Made by a program: the position numbers and the translations under genes. The notes under the pieces are model-generated. The model did not search any database. It saw nothing but the letters and a program-made list of their open reading frames with translations, and was not told the DNA's origin. A stretch of DNA of 64,000 bases from Sipunculus nudus (Eukaryota; Annelida; Sipuncula; Golfingiida; Sipunculidae), in the NCBI GenBank assembly GCA_026874595.1, contig CM049309.1:72030926-72094925 (forward strand). The letters run 5' to 3'. Below, one piece after another: positions 25,001 to 38,309 of this stretch. The number at the start of each line of letters is the position of its first letter. The first letter of the stretch is position 1.

Positions 25001-26504
25001 TTATTATCATCATTATTAATATTACCATCATCATTATCACTATTATATTAAGAAAAACTAACAGTCAATTCAGGTTGAATGTGAGGCCATGCACACAACC
25101 TAAGGCAAAGTACATGTTCAATAAACTCGATTTGTCTCCCGTGTGGGCGTCCTGCCGGTATATCGTCAAAACGTTAACATTTAGCTGCGTGATTAAACAA
25201 GAGAGAAATGCCAACTGAAAAGGAATCTGACAGAAGAAACAAAGTAGCCTTCTGGGTTATATCCAGCAAGCAGCATGGAATTGAACATTGGGGGAATGGT
25301 ATGTATCATGACAGGTGCCCGTCTGTCAAGAAGCCAATCTCAGACGGCCCATGGGTCTCTGTGCATGTATAACAGGGAAAAGAACGGCTTGTCTCAAGCT
25401 TGCTACCCCCAGCTAATAACAAGGGTATACACCAATAGTTGACGCAGCAAAGGAATGTAATTAAGCATTAACAAGTTTCAGAGGCGGGCTGTTTGCTTAA
25501 CCCAACCCAAACGCTACTTGTGTTTACGGCCAGTTTGTGTGGCGGCTCCGGTTACAATATTCGTTGCAGTTAATCGTTTACGCAGTGTATTACAGTCGTG
25601 TTTCGGAATGATGAAAGTCTCGCGAGACAAACTGTTCGTCACGGATAAACTCGTGGGAGGCTACTTGTAGAAATTGGCCCGGGTGGATTTGTCGATCCAA
25701 CAGAGGTAACAAAACCATCTAGCGAAATTGCCCAAGTCGCCGACCGGCTTATACCTGTCCCTAAGCCGCTTTAAATCTATTGAACACAAGAAAAAAGAGG
25801 AGTCATTCTTTGTTTGCTACATGCAGGTATCATTTCTCCGGTAATCTTTTGTTGGAAGTTCGCTATAAAGACGATACGTATCTAGCGGAACCAGATGACT
25901 AGTTCTATACCGCTTTTCTTTCTTTGTTAAGAAATATGATCCACTTTCTGAACACACGGATTTTCCGTCTTCCTGCCTTCCATGCAGCAGCACATTCACG
26001 TTTTGCGCCCATAAAGTATACTTTAACTGTTAATATGGTTTAAAGTCTATAGGTACATTTTAAATTTTAAAATATTGTTGCTACCAAAACAAATTTACTT
26101 TTATGTTTGCGTATAAAATGTTATTAAAAATATACTACATGTGACAGAGTTATTGAGGAAATACTGATCTTTGAATATGCATCTGGTTTTATTATTTAAT
26201 CCATTTAAAAGCATGCATTTGCGCAGAAGGTGACTGAAAGATATTATTTAAACTCCTTATATTTGTCAAGAAACATAAGGACCGACATCGCCTGACTGTA
26301 GAATATAACTGAAACCGGTCACAACGTGACTTGTGACAAACAAAACGTCTCAAAAGACCTTTCGTCCATGCACACTACACATATGTCGGCGACAAGTGAC
26401 CCTGGGTGTTCGGGGATTTTATGCATTAACAAGAACGGTCATTCTCTTGTATGTTTCTACAGGAGAATTTAACTACATGTTAATACAGAGCAAATAAACT
26501 ATTA
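22029..26504. other. Gene-free DNA with motif sites and low-complexity tracts
   Basis: I see no supported gene. AGGTGGCGC occurs at 22908-22916. The palindromic double site AGGTGGCGCCACCT is at 23861-23874. TGACGTCA is at 24626-24633. CTT-rich and ATT/ATC-rich low-complexity DNA fills about 24835-25050. A moderately GC-rich island at 25130-25770 contains TCTCGCGAGA at 25618-25627. A frame of about 168 codons at 23269-23775 has no ATG start at its 5' end and no recognisable domain. Confidence 0.5.
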
Positions 26505-26768
26505 GTTACTACAGTAGAAATTTACTAAAAGTTGCTACGGCAGAAATTAACTATAAATTATCACAGCAGAAATTAATAATAAGTTTCTACAACAGAAATT
26601 AACTATAAGTCACTGCAGCAGAAATGAACAATAAGTTTCTACAGCAGAAATTAACTAGAAGTTATTACAGCAGAAATTAACTTTAAGTTATTGCAGCACA
26701 GCAGAAAATATAATATATATAAGTTATTATACAGCAGAAATTAACTATAAGTTATTACAGCAGATAAC
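26505..26768. repeat. 26-bp tandem repeat
   Basis: About ten imperfect copies of a 26-bp unit containing ACAGCAGAAATTAACTATAAG. One copy near 26700 is disrupted by a duplicated CAGCA and an AT-rich insertion. It has no coding capacity. Confidence 0.9.
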
Positions 26769-29400
26769 TAACCTTTAAATGGGGTTCGAAAAAAAATGTC
26801 AATTTTCTCATAAAAAAATAATTCAATAATCATTCTTGTGGGTTGCATGATTCATTAACTGCATGTTCTCATGAGCAGTGATCTCATTAGAATTCCGAAA
26901 TCTCTTTCTAGCTTTAGATTTAGCAAATAAATATAATATGAAATATCATAATAGTACTTTCATTCTATGTTTTTCACTTGCAGATATTAAGTGTTGGGAA
27001 TCCGAGAAAACCTTGTCATTATAATGTTGCATGTGAAGGGGGGGGGGGGGGTTGGACCTGGCACCCCTAGCTGGATAACCTATAGCTTGTGTTATAATAA
27101 TAACCCGTTCAGAAAAATGTCCCCGCAGTCCATGTAAAATAAAATATGACATTCTCTTAAGTGACATTATGACATTTTATCTCATATATATATCATATAT
27201 ATCTTAATATGTTCTGATAACATTTTACTATATGCATGATACATATCCAGTGGAATATACACATATAAATCAAGCGACCCAGTTTTCTGGCTTCATCCAC
27301 ATGCATGTGGCATAATTCTGACATTATTTGCAAAGCATGGTGCTGGTGAATTCGATACCTGAAACCATATATTTCGGAAAAATAGTTTATCCTCATAATT
27401 ATACATGTATTGATTGTGAACCAACAGTACTTTAAGCACAGCCACCCATGGCTTTAGAAGTAAATGGAAAATCTATGAGCACTATAAATAAAGTGCTTAC
27501 AAATTTTTATATAATGATATAGATATTTAACCGACAACACTTTTAATTTAAAAAAATATATATATACGACTTATCTGGAAAAAGTAACTGCCACATATAA
27601 CTGCCGGTATACAGGAATTTTTCAATTGCAGTCTATACATGCACAATAAGTTATGATCTTGAAATTTATGCAGAAGTATAGATAAGTATGCTGTACATAG
27701 GAATGCGTAAACTTCAGTATATACCTTCTACGGGAATTAATTAGCTTATCTTTATCACAAAGTGTCAGATCATCACTGATAAAAACGGAAGGATTAGACG
27801 GGTAACAAGGAGCAGAGATAAGAAAAACGATCTGGGGGGCTAATTAGCAGGAGCGTGTTTACCTTTAACCTTGTTACCCTGACGTCCCGACGATCAGTCG
27901 CGTTGACAACACTGTCACAACCCAACGGTTACATAACCCGAGATGAGTCGTTTATTTATACCTTATAAATTATATATATTTAAAACTGGATTTAAAATAA
28001 TTAGCCCCACGTGGTGTTCTATCGGACAGAGCTATCGGCTTGTTATCGGGTATAGTTCTGAGAACCCCGGGTGCCAGGGTTCCGTTATCGGGGTGTGGTA
28101 GGCGGGGGCGGGCCGGGAGTTGTAAGCCACAGACTTGACCGTGTTTTTCGGCCTTGTATTTCGGTACCACTTCGCCCGAGAGACGCCGGAGTTCCTTGAG
28201 ATAAGATACTCCGCATATCTGCCGTGGGATGACCATGCAGTCTTCATCTCTATTTATTTGGGAAGCGGTTTATTCATGATGTTGTATTTAGTGGTAATAT
28301 CATACATATGATAACATGCATTGGACCATGCCGAGATTATATATGTAACCGGCCGGTCGAATAACTCAAAATTCATGTGCACTATGTCCCCAAAACTCAT
28401 TCATGTATAATGACAATTTTGACTCACTTATTATCAACATTATATGATACTTTTATTATATGTGCATGCACTTTTACAAAGCATTTCCACATGGTTTTTA
28501 ATTATCATCACGAAAATAAAACAAAGGGATAAATTAAGAAGTATCAAGCCAAACCAACGAACCCTTTCAGCTGGTTATTTTGGCTAAAAAAGTCTATAGA
28601 ACCATGTAATGCCGATATAATATAATATAATATAATATATTCTTACACTGACTGTATAATCTGTTACATCTACTGTGGTATCTGGTTATCAGTCGTACAT
28701 ATATATAATTATCAGTCGGTGCCGGATGTACCGTTAGACACCCTCCTTGTTTGCCGCCGGGACGGCCTAGTAAAAGTGACAGATAGGGAACTGACCGCTC
28801 GACATGAAACAAGACCGACACCTTCCTGTAGCCTACATCCACCTACAACTGTACATGTTACAGCCCCACGCAGCAGATAATTCATATCCAATATATGATA
28901 ACCGGGCACCTTGCATGCATGGCGCCTCAAGGAAAAAATCACTGTAATATATAATGATAACACTAGTAGCTGTAACGTTCCATCTTATAGTGCATGGTTG
29001 CGTGCGTCAAATCAAGTTCTGAGTTCTTTGCATCTTGCATGCTTAAAACTAAAATTTTGTACGTAAATTTTAATGCCTATTTTTTTCTGGCACACATTAT
29101 GCTATCTGGCCACCTCATAAATATATACATAAGATTATGACTTACAGACGATGTCAGACGCCTGATATTTCCCGGTAGGCCGAGGTATAAATGTAAACGT
29201 ATAATACGTGGATTTTACCCATAATCAAACTCGGGCGAGACCATCTATTGGTGAGAAGTTATGGTGAGAAAATCCACGAATCCCCAGTAAGTTATCACGG
29301 CGACACTAAACAGACGGCGGACGGACGGTGCATGGGTATATACCATAATGTAAAAATCCCGTCATAGACGGGCGTATTAAAAATCATTTAGGTGTGACAG
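26769..29400. other. Gene-free DNA
   Basis: No gene can be supported. A G tract lies near 27037-27050, an ATAAT pentanucleotide run near 28616-28640, and a GC-rich segment at 28000-28250 with frames on the minus strand that I do not recognise. Confidence 0.5.
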
Positions 29401-29422
29401 AATCCGGACGGAGCTGATCACG

Positions 29423-29453
29423 ATATCCCCCGCTCCGCTGAGGCGGGGGATAT
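29423..29453. other. GC-rich hairpin
   Basis: ATATCCCCCGC (29423-29433) and GCGGGGGATAT (29443-29453) are perfect 11-base inverted arms around a 9-base loop. They stand out sharply from the AT-rich surroundings. The preceding GAATCCGGACGGAGCTGATCA looks repeat-derived. This could be the end of a mobile element or a structured RNA segment; nothing decides between them. Confidence 0.7.
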
Positions 29454-30144
29454 ATATTAACAATGTTTTGTTTTTTTTACATAGAAATTATATCAAAGAG
29501 TTACAATACACAGAGAGCACAATTTTAGAATAACTATATATACATATATGATTATTTCATGTATGTCAAGGCGTATTTTATTTTGAATTGTTTATACATC
29601 TCACATGGACTATATGGTCTCTTATGTCCCTAAAATATGATAGGCAAACAGTTAATAATTTCACCAGTTATAATTATACTATATAGCATATTATACATGA
29701 CCTTATATTTTATTTTCTTTCTTTTTTTTCTGTCTTTACCCTTCCAGGTTACTCTTTTTTCTGAAGGAGAATTTTTTCACCTGCAGAGTATATATTGAAG
29801 AGTTTTCTCTGCCTAAAGTCCGCAATACAGTAGATACAAAACGTCTATTAAATGTTCCATTTTATAATGATTTTATCCCACAGGTGAGTTTTCACTATAT
29901 GCGGTGAATGTGTATGATTGGAAAAGGATATAAATAGCTTTTCTTTACAATTTTACAAATTAACATTGATATAGACGTGTATTTTAAGAAATAAACCGAA
30001 TGTTGAGTGATACGATAATAATACAGGTATTTATATATTACATATTATTTGACTGAAATATTGAATTACATAACGTATATATATATATGAAACGTTCAAG
30101 CTAACACTCAGAAACAAACACATCCTTACACACATCAACGGAGA

Positions 30145-30147
<3 letters not shown>
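29454..30147. other. Gene-free AT-rich DNA
   Basis: No feature that I can support. Confidence 0.55.

Positions 30148-30208
<61 letters not shown>
30148..30208. repeat. (AT)n microsatellite
   Basis: Uninterrupted AT tract of about 61 bp. It is isolated: the nearest long tracts are at 8.3 kb and 40 kb. Confidence 0.98.
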
Positions 30209-30209
<1 letters not shown>

Positions 30210-33200
30210 TTGTGACGCGTATTATTTGCACGCTTTTCATAAGGAGAGAAAAATACTAGTAGTCTCGGTTACTGTTTTTCAATAAAAACTTCATGGATTC
30301 GTCTGTAAAGAAAAGGGACTTGCGGCTTGCGCCAATGTAAGTGACATGCGTATAATTACATGCAGATATCTTATAACTATAAACATTATGATTAATTTTG
30401 TATCCGTCAGTCAATAATTCTAAAAAAAACAACTGCATGCATGCACAGACACGCCACAACCTATACTCGGTATCATTGCACTATATATGATATAAACATA
30501 TGCATGCTATAGTAAGTTCGATGTCTCTCACAATTAAAGAAAACCTTATCAGATGATACATATTGCGTATATTTATGAAAATAGTAATGAACAAAGACAT
30601 ACATGTATATGGAATGTTACCCTTTAGCTTTTTTTTTTTATTCCTGAAATAACGTTATGTTTTGAAGTTCGAGTATTAGTCCTTTTAGTATTTTCATGCA
30701 TTATAGTGTGTTCAAGTTAGTATACGTAGCTAAAGAGGGCCTCTAAGTGTGAAGGAGTACTTGCACATGCCAACCTGTCGCTGTCAAGGGCTATTGGGAT
30801 GTTATGGTGAAACATTACCCTGCCCCCTGCCGTGGCTAAACAGAACCCCGCTCACCCGCCACAGTATCGACCCCGTGGCGAGCTTAAAATCAACAAATTC
30901 AGACCTGAATGAAATCTAATTGTGCCGTGACACATTCCGGAATTGTAATGCAAGGTCCTCTGACTGTGTGTGGCATCCGTGGATCTCCCCTGGTAAAAAA
31001 GTCGGACCCACCTCCACGTTTGTGTTTTCTTGCCCACCTTGGTGTTGTCGGCTGCACACGTGTATCCCACAAGCCTTTGCCATCTGCATGTGCTGTCTCT
31101 TTTCCGACTTTAGCTGTACTGCCGATGTTATCTTTACTGTGTATAGATCATGTCCTTACGGAGTGGTTCCTTATGCACATTTTTTTATTTCAATACGTTT
31201 CTGTCTTTTCAAAGACAACCTTTCATATACCGCCCAATCCCGTTGTCTAAAACTGACCCAAAACGGTTAGTAAACTTAATTAAAGCATCACCAAGTTTGC
31301 GGGAAGGCTTCTTAATGCATGATTAGTTTCACTGTTCTTTAATACATGCAATGATATGTCTGCCGATACTCCGTTAATGTACAATTTGAGAGTTTATCAA
31401 CAAATTTTAATACAACGTCTTTCTCTCTCTCTCGCTCTCTGTCTCATGAAGAAAGACAACTTTAGAATACAGGCAATACTGTTATTAACTCTCTTTTAGG
31501 ATATGCATGCCATCATTCAACAGAGAATGAACTCCTCTATACTTAATCGGATGGGGATACCCTCGATAGCAAAATTAATTATCATCACCAATGTGAAGCA
31601 TAATCTCATAGGATCAAACTGTATTAAATTTCGTTCACGTTGATACCATCAATGACAGACCCACACGCGCACGTGAATAACAATTGTATTCAATAGACTA
31701 ATCAATAAGGCAATCCCAATATCAAGTCAGACGCAATATCGTGCCATACTACAGGGTTACATGATCTGAGCGATCAATACGTCACATCTGTGCCACAGGA
31801 GGAAAATCTATTTCCTGGTACTTTAGGGAGACAACCACGCGCGCGTGAAACTGGAGAGTGAACAAACTGGGGTTAATTTATCCTCTCTATGATATTATTC
31901 TCAAATATTTATACCTGTTCAGAGAATGAAACTTTATGCGAATTCACAAGCACTCTTGGGTTTTTATAGAGATTTCTTTAATACGTACAATGTATTTATA
32001 TAGAGAAGGTTATACTTCAGAAGAGAATGACAAACATGATAGTAATTGTAGCAAGAAACAAAAGCATTCTTATTATTACTGATAATTATTTAATAATGGT
32101 AATAATAATAAGAATTATTATATTTATTATTATTATTTTATTATTTTATTACAATTATTATTATAACACGACCTGTGTTACTTTTTACTCACAATAATTA
32201 TCATGAAGATTATATCTATTGTACTAACCATCAAATATGCTCTAGGATGTGTATCTATTTTAAAGGGAAAGGAGTTCTTGTGTGTCTTTCAAAAATGCCA
32301 AAGCCCAAGGCACGCGGGTTAAACTATACCCAATAGCCTCGTGGAAGACTGAATTAAGGAGCTTGCTACTTGGTCTGAGATATACAGACATGTCAGCAGG
32401 ACAGAGAAACCCTACCCCTAGACCTCCCAGACTGTACCCGGACTGTGGTGCTGTGAGTGACAGCCAAGGCACTTGTTGTGGAAACAGAAATTGAACTTAA
32501 TGCCTCGGGCGGAGCAAGTAAACGTTAGGCGGAAGTGTGAAAACTTTATAATGGCATATACAATCAGAGTCCGGATGAAAGTATCACAACTCAGGCTGTA
32601 TAATGTTTCTTGACACAAAGTACATTAGTGATCTTCCTTCAATATGGCATGCGGTGTAACGTACTGTCAACATTGTCACATGTCCACTTATAGCGAGAGA
32701 GTATTAAAAAGTTTTATGTTTTACACATAATTATGAATGTATACACTTAATGTATAAAGAAGCAATGCTATCTTTTAATAATGACTAGCAATCGAATTCG
32801 GATTGTTCATTGATTATGGATGCGGATTCGGTCATAGATTATCGATATATTATTGTGGCTGAGTATCGAAAGAAACCGTAATATCGATTATCGGCGCAAG
32901 ATTATCGATAAGATATAGATACATTTTGTAAAAATCACTTTATAAATAATCCATTCAAATAAACTCATCTGGTAGCTTGGCAGCCGCATTAAACAGAAAA
33001 TTCCTTGATATGCATGTGACTGAATATATAGACTCTCAAAATGTGCGTTGCAGCACTGACTGCATGAGAATAGACTAAATCATTTTCGGGTTTTCACTAA
33101 GTCCATTGTATTTGTTTTTTTTTTGTTTTTTTTTTATTATAATTATTCTTGTCAAAGACATCGAAAATCGCATTGATTCTAGTTCGATAATCGCATTGAT

Positions 33201-33547
33201 TCTTTTCAGAGCCATCGGTAATCTCATTGATTCTGTCAGAGCCATGGATCCCTACCAATAACCATGTCGGCAATTTTCCTTTCAGCCATATACCATTAAC
33301 CCTGGTTTTTATTTTCATTTATGAATAAAAAAAATTGAAATTTATATTTTCTTCCCCAAAATTAACTCGCTGTTTCTTAAATCTTTAATGCGTTGAAACA
33401 CATATATGATTATAAGATTAGAAATCCGTACATAGTGATGAAAAACATGCATGTCCATTTTACAAAATTTTTAAAAGATGTGTAAAAGTTTCCTTTTTTT
33501 TCTCAGATTTTGTTTTTGAATTTAAATTAAATATGCAGATTTATACA
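30209..33547. other. Gene-free DNA with an ATT-rich tract
   Basis: No gene is supported. The interval 30840-31250 has open frames of about 70-116 codons in three frames at once, which argues against any one being coding, and none carries a known motif. ATT-rich low-complexity sequence fills about 32060-32165. ATCGATTATCGGCGCAAGATTATCGATA near 32890-32918, interrupted in places, resembles the ATCGAT-rich repeats at 5.9 and 21.9 kb only loosely. Confidence 0.45.
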
Positions 33548-36008
33548 TCACTTGACAATGCTTGGAGACATTTGTAAGGGTATTATTTCAGAGGTTGTTT
33601 TTAATATTTTTGTAGATAAACTTGCAAACACTTTGTTTATTTGCAGATAAAAAAACAACCATTTATTAATATTCCCCATGCCTTTCACATTACACTGAAC
33701 TGTTATCTGTTGTATCAGCATATGGCGCGTGTGGGTGCATGGTGACATTAACAAAACACATGTATTTTCATCAACATCCTGATATTGAGTGTCTATTGTG
33801 CATGAATAATGTGTTCTGATGGGGGTTATTTTAGTGTTAGATATACCCTGGTCTGTTATGTTATATGCCTTTTCTTGTTTACGGTTGGATCGGTTTCCTG
33901 AACGGGCGGCAGGTCGGTCAGAGGCCGCCCCCAATGTTTGATAAAACCGACTCGCAGGGGCCCTGTGCCATCCATGTGCCACCCACATGTAATGAGTGTA
34001 AAAACACGTAAGAAAACAAGAGTTTTTAGCTGAGAAAACAATCGGTGGCGGCCGGGTCACGAGGCCTGACACGCCCAATTAGCAGGCTGTATCGCAGCCG
34101 GGACCTGCCGCGCAGCCGTTGGGAGTGGAAAACACCAACTGACAATCGAGTCCACGAAAAGCTATCGCTCAGGTTTAGAAAGTCTATAAGAGAGTCCATC
34201 GACCTGTCCTTACCAGTCCAATATAAATGCCAATTTAGGTTGTGAATCTCAAGCTGTCAACAAGAAAAATGTTGACTGTTTTCAGTATACTTTTTTCATA
34301 CCCGGTGGTGAAAATTGATTACACTGAAATGATGACATATATATATAAAAATGTTAACCGGTATAGTTCCCCCACCATGGCATATATTGTGCCTCATCCT
34401 ACACACTTTATCTCTGATGCATAAAATTCCAATTCAATTCATTTTTTAGCCGTCTTTGAAAGTCCCATGTTTTTTTGTCTACTGCCTTATACTGAAAGTT
34501 CTTGAACCATAATGCACCTTTGATAATTTTCAAATGTATTTTTTTTTAGGAGAGCAAGAATCACTATGAATATTGGATTTAAAAAGCAAAAATTTCCTCA
34601 TATTCCACCAAAGGTACCTGTTTTCTAAAGAATTTTCCAACAATACTGAAAGGGAGACACCCCTTCCCTTATCTTTCCCAGCAGAAATAAATTGCCGACT
34701 CTAAATTTATTGTCATATGTGATTTCTTTATTAATTATATTTTAACCACATTGCTTCAAATAAATAAAAAATAATCTTAGGTTTAAAAGCATAATGGCTA
34801 CTACATTGGGAGATTATAGAAGAAAATGCATGCGGGTCTTTACTTTAGGATTTCATTTGAAATTGATTTATCCAGAGAAACGTTAATGTATTTAAATTGA
34901 CCAACAGACGGGAAAAGAAACAAACTCTGTAAGCACAAATTAGAAAAATATTATGGAAAAATTTAATTTAGAAAAAATAAAAAAAGCTTTTTACTTATAT
35001 ATGTGGTGCAAGTATAAACGCTAGGGGTATAAATGATATGCTTTCAAATATAATGAACTAATATTTCTTGATTTTTGTGTATTAAATATATGCATGCATG
35101 CGAGTTGGTCTGTAACATTTACAGCAAATTAAACTAAGATAAGATATCAACCATTTGAATATTTTGAGGAAGTACCACAATAACTGATCTGTTAAAAATT
35201 ACAAGAATATATATCTAAAGAATTTTATAATCGTTCCCGGATATTCAAAACTATCTGCTACTCCTCCAACAACATAATAAATAAAATGTAACAGTATGTA
35301 TATGTTGAGTCCTGGGCCACCCTTGTTAACGCGATGCACTCTCTAAACTTCCTGACCAGGGACTGGCCTTCCCCGCGTCTTCGGTGGCGGGATGTCTGAC
35401 CATAGCTTCTGTATTTACAATCACGATGAGGCCATAAATTGCCTACATATGTTTTCACTCGTAATTACAAAGAGGGACCATTACACGTGTTGCCAAGGCG
35501 TATGTATCTCATTTATATTGGGGCCTCTACCGCCTACGAGTGCCTCCTGAACACACTGGCCGCCAAAACACTGGTAAACAAGCTCGCAGGGGTACCAATT
35601 GGTCGCTTTTATGTGTAGCCAGGGGCTGGAACCGCTACAACAGGCCGACATAGGCTGGTATCAAGCTGTCCCAGCCCGGCATTGCCAAGTCTTTATTGTG
35701 ATCTAGCTGGAGGCAGTAAACCATCAGCCAAAACCATCAGCTATATACTAAAGACCTGTTACTTACCTTACTATCACCGGTAAACACTCGATTTGTCTGT
35801 GGATCCATTTGTTATATATGAAGACATCTCCATGCGGTCTGTATACTCCACATATCCCCTTTTACTGGTATATATGAACACAGGTATATGATATATATTG
35901 TTCACAAGCACACATATACATGCATAATACTGGGCATAAATGTACACTCCAATTGCTTCAATATATGAGTACTGCTTTCCGATGAATACTATAATTATTA
36001 CTAATGGT
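33548..36008. other. Gene-free DNA with a long unsupported minus-strand frame
   Basis: A 176-codon frame is open on the minus strand from 34078 to 33548. It begins at a TTG rather than ATG, shows no domain and has ordinary low-complexity composition, so I do not call it a gene. The interval 35290-35720 is moderately GC-rich without a recognisable exon. Confidence 0.45.
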
Positions 36009-36030
36009 ACTTCTGCTGCTGCTACTACTA

Positions 36031-36064
<34 letters not shown>
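36009..36064. repeat. (CTA)n/(CTG)n trinucleotide repeat
   Basis: CTG then CTA trinucleotides with two CCA interruptions. On the minus strand this translates as poly-Val, giving an artefactual long frame. Confidence 0.95.
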
Positions 36065-37620
36065 CACTATTAATGTACTAGAAGCAATATAGTATAACTG
36101 TTGTGGTGCTTTTGTAGTGCACACATTGTGACCGGGAAAATCACAGGGGAAAAAGATACAGTAAATACAGTTCCCATGCATTTTGGTAGGAAATAAGCAA
36201 ACAGAACAAAGTCTTAACATTTCCCCCCTATGAATGTTTTTCCTGTGACTCTTTCCTTGAATCCGTTCTTCTGCTACTCTTTCTAATTTTACAACTACTA
36301 ATGGTACCTCTGCTACTACAAATAATAATAACACTAAAATTATTATCATTAATATTACATATATACACATGTATTTTATTAATAACCACATGTTGATGAT
36401 TATAAGTGTAAGCTAAGTAATAATGAAGTCTCACAAATACTAAAATTAAGCCTGGGACATGCATGCGTGTGTTACAAGCAGACCCTTTCGCTTCGGAACG
36501 CCACATCCCATACGTTGATGATAATTAAAAATGGTTAGCAGAAGTATAGACCTGGTAAATTGAGGAAAGATGAGGCGGTTCGTTTGATCTATTTTATGTT
36601 TATAATGCCTGGCACGTGGCACAGTCAGACAAGCCGGAAGCACAAACACTTATGATATAGCTCTGATCTTAATGGATTTTAATTTGGTCACGTGGTCTCC
36701 CTGAAGCGGCCGCATGTCTATCCCCGCAGCTGTCACGTGGTCAGGGGTGAGATAAATGATAAGGGTATATAGCATGCAAATGGCCATCGCATGCATCTCA
36801 CATACAATTATCGAAAACGTCTTGCAATGCAACATATGTTGAAAGTATTAACGGTTACATATTTTTTATTATTCACTGAAAAACTAACAGCTTTCCAGTG
36901 TCACATGAATTCTTATATACTGGCATATAATATAAAAGTTATATTTTAATTGTTCCCGTTCCTGCCTCCCCCTCAATAATTTAAGATTCATAAATAAAAT
37001 ATAAGATATGGCATATAATATGTCATATATATCTACATATATATATACATATATATATATACATATACATATATATATATACATACGTGTATATATTCGT
37101 CTATATAGACTTATAGGTGTAGCATATCTGTTTCTGTTCATTGCACCATGCATAGTACTCACATGTGCAGAGTAAGGTGAATTCGAACCACTATGTTGAA
37201 AGTATAGGACCATGCATCGTCTGTAATTTGTTAAGCCCTCTAGGAAGAGGAAGCTATATATGGGGGTTTCATGAGATTATTTCTAACCCAATATTTGGGT
37301 AAAATGTATTTGTGGGTGGACCTATAGTTAGGTCCCCAAGAGGAACAAAACCATCGATTTCATTTTATTTCTTTTGCCATTTTCTGGTTGGACAAGATCT
37401 TCAACATGTCTTATTTTCAAATGCTGAAATTGAGGCACCTATAGTATTTATTTATCCTTATCCCCAAGGTTGTAAACACCAAAGCCAAGTCCCATTATCG
37501 CCCAGTTGTGTGCTTCGGGGGGGGGGGGGGGGGGCTCCAGTAATACTAGTATATTGATAGATCTATTTAATTAATTTTTCTTGTCTTTATATAATGTTAC
37601 AACAGCAACCATGCACAGTA
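36065..37620. other. Gene-free DNA with simple repeats
   Basis: Holds a TA/CA mixed tract at about 37020-37095 and an 18-base G tract near 37517-37534. No coding signal. Confidence 0.55.
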
Positions 37621-38309
37621 ATGGGGCTGTCCCACTTAGGCGACTCTACAGGCTACTATATATGTATACAAGCGACCTGGCTGTCGCCTCATGGTCGCCG
37701 GACGGTCGCCTGTATGGTCGTGTGTAGTCGCCTAAAGTCGCCCCAAGACGCGTGACCTCTAAGCTGTCGCCTCTGTTTTTCAACATGTTCAAAATTATCA
37801 GGCGACAGCTTTTTTCTCGCCAGTGAGCGTAGCCTGTCTTCTATTGGTGTAGGTGCTGTCGTAGGCTGTCGCCAGCTGACACGAGTTTTCGTAGATTCTG
37901 TCGTAGGTTGTCGCAACGTGACGCGGGTTGTCGTGTGTGTTGTCGCGGGCTATTGTTACTTGAAACAAGGCCCATCTTTGTGTCCGGCTCCTCACAAAGC
38001 ACATGGTACAGAATCGTCGAAGCTTGTCGCGGGTGGACGTAGCAAGATTTCTGATGTGGTAGGTTGTCGTTAGTGTGGTCGAAGGCTGTCGTAGATGTGG
38101 TCGTAGGTTGTCGTAGGTGATTGTCCTTTGTCACGGCGACTGTGTCGCCGGTTGTCGGTAGCTTGTCGTAGCTTGTCGTCAGACAATCGCCAACCATTTG
38201 TAGCTTGTCGTAGACTATTGTCATAGCGGAGGTCCTGTCGCCTGTTTTTCGGCGACCATGAGGCGACAGCATGGTCGCCTGTAGAGTCGCCTAAGTGGGA
38301 AAGCCCCAT
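37621..38309. mobile_element. Foldback DNA element with long inverted ends
   Basis: The left end reads ATGGGGCTGTCCCACTTAGG, then CGACTCTACAGGC. The right end is its reverse complement with one visible mismatch in the first 30 bases. TA flanks the element on both sides (37619-37620 and 38310-38311), consistent with a TA target duplication. The inverted match continues inward (TGTCGCCTCATGGTCGCC at the left, GGCGACCATGAGGCGACA at the right) after a roughly 20-bp AT-rich insertion in the left arm. The interior is filled with TGTCGTAGGTTGTCG-type short repeats. It contains no transposase. Overlapping frames of 70-140 codons on the minus strand (37690-38310) are products of the GTCG repeats. It is a non-autonomous element of a TA-targeting superfamily; which one I cannot say. 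Confidence 0.9.

Noticed and set aside
30852-31270. Overlapping 70-116-codon frames on both strands
   Set aside because: Three frames open at once point to stop-poor composition. None has a recognisable motif.
33548-34078. 176-codon minus-strand frame
   Set aside because: Starts at TTG, no domain, no splice context, and the coding-like impression comes from length alone.
35774-36391. 205-codon minus-strand frame with poly-Val
   Set aside because: The middle is the (CTA)n trinucleotide repeat and the flanks are AT-rich chance sequence.
37689-38309. Minus-strand frames of 68-143 codons
   Set aside because: They lie entirely inside the GTCG-repeat foldback element, overlap in several phases and translate its short repeats.
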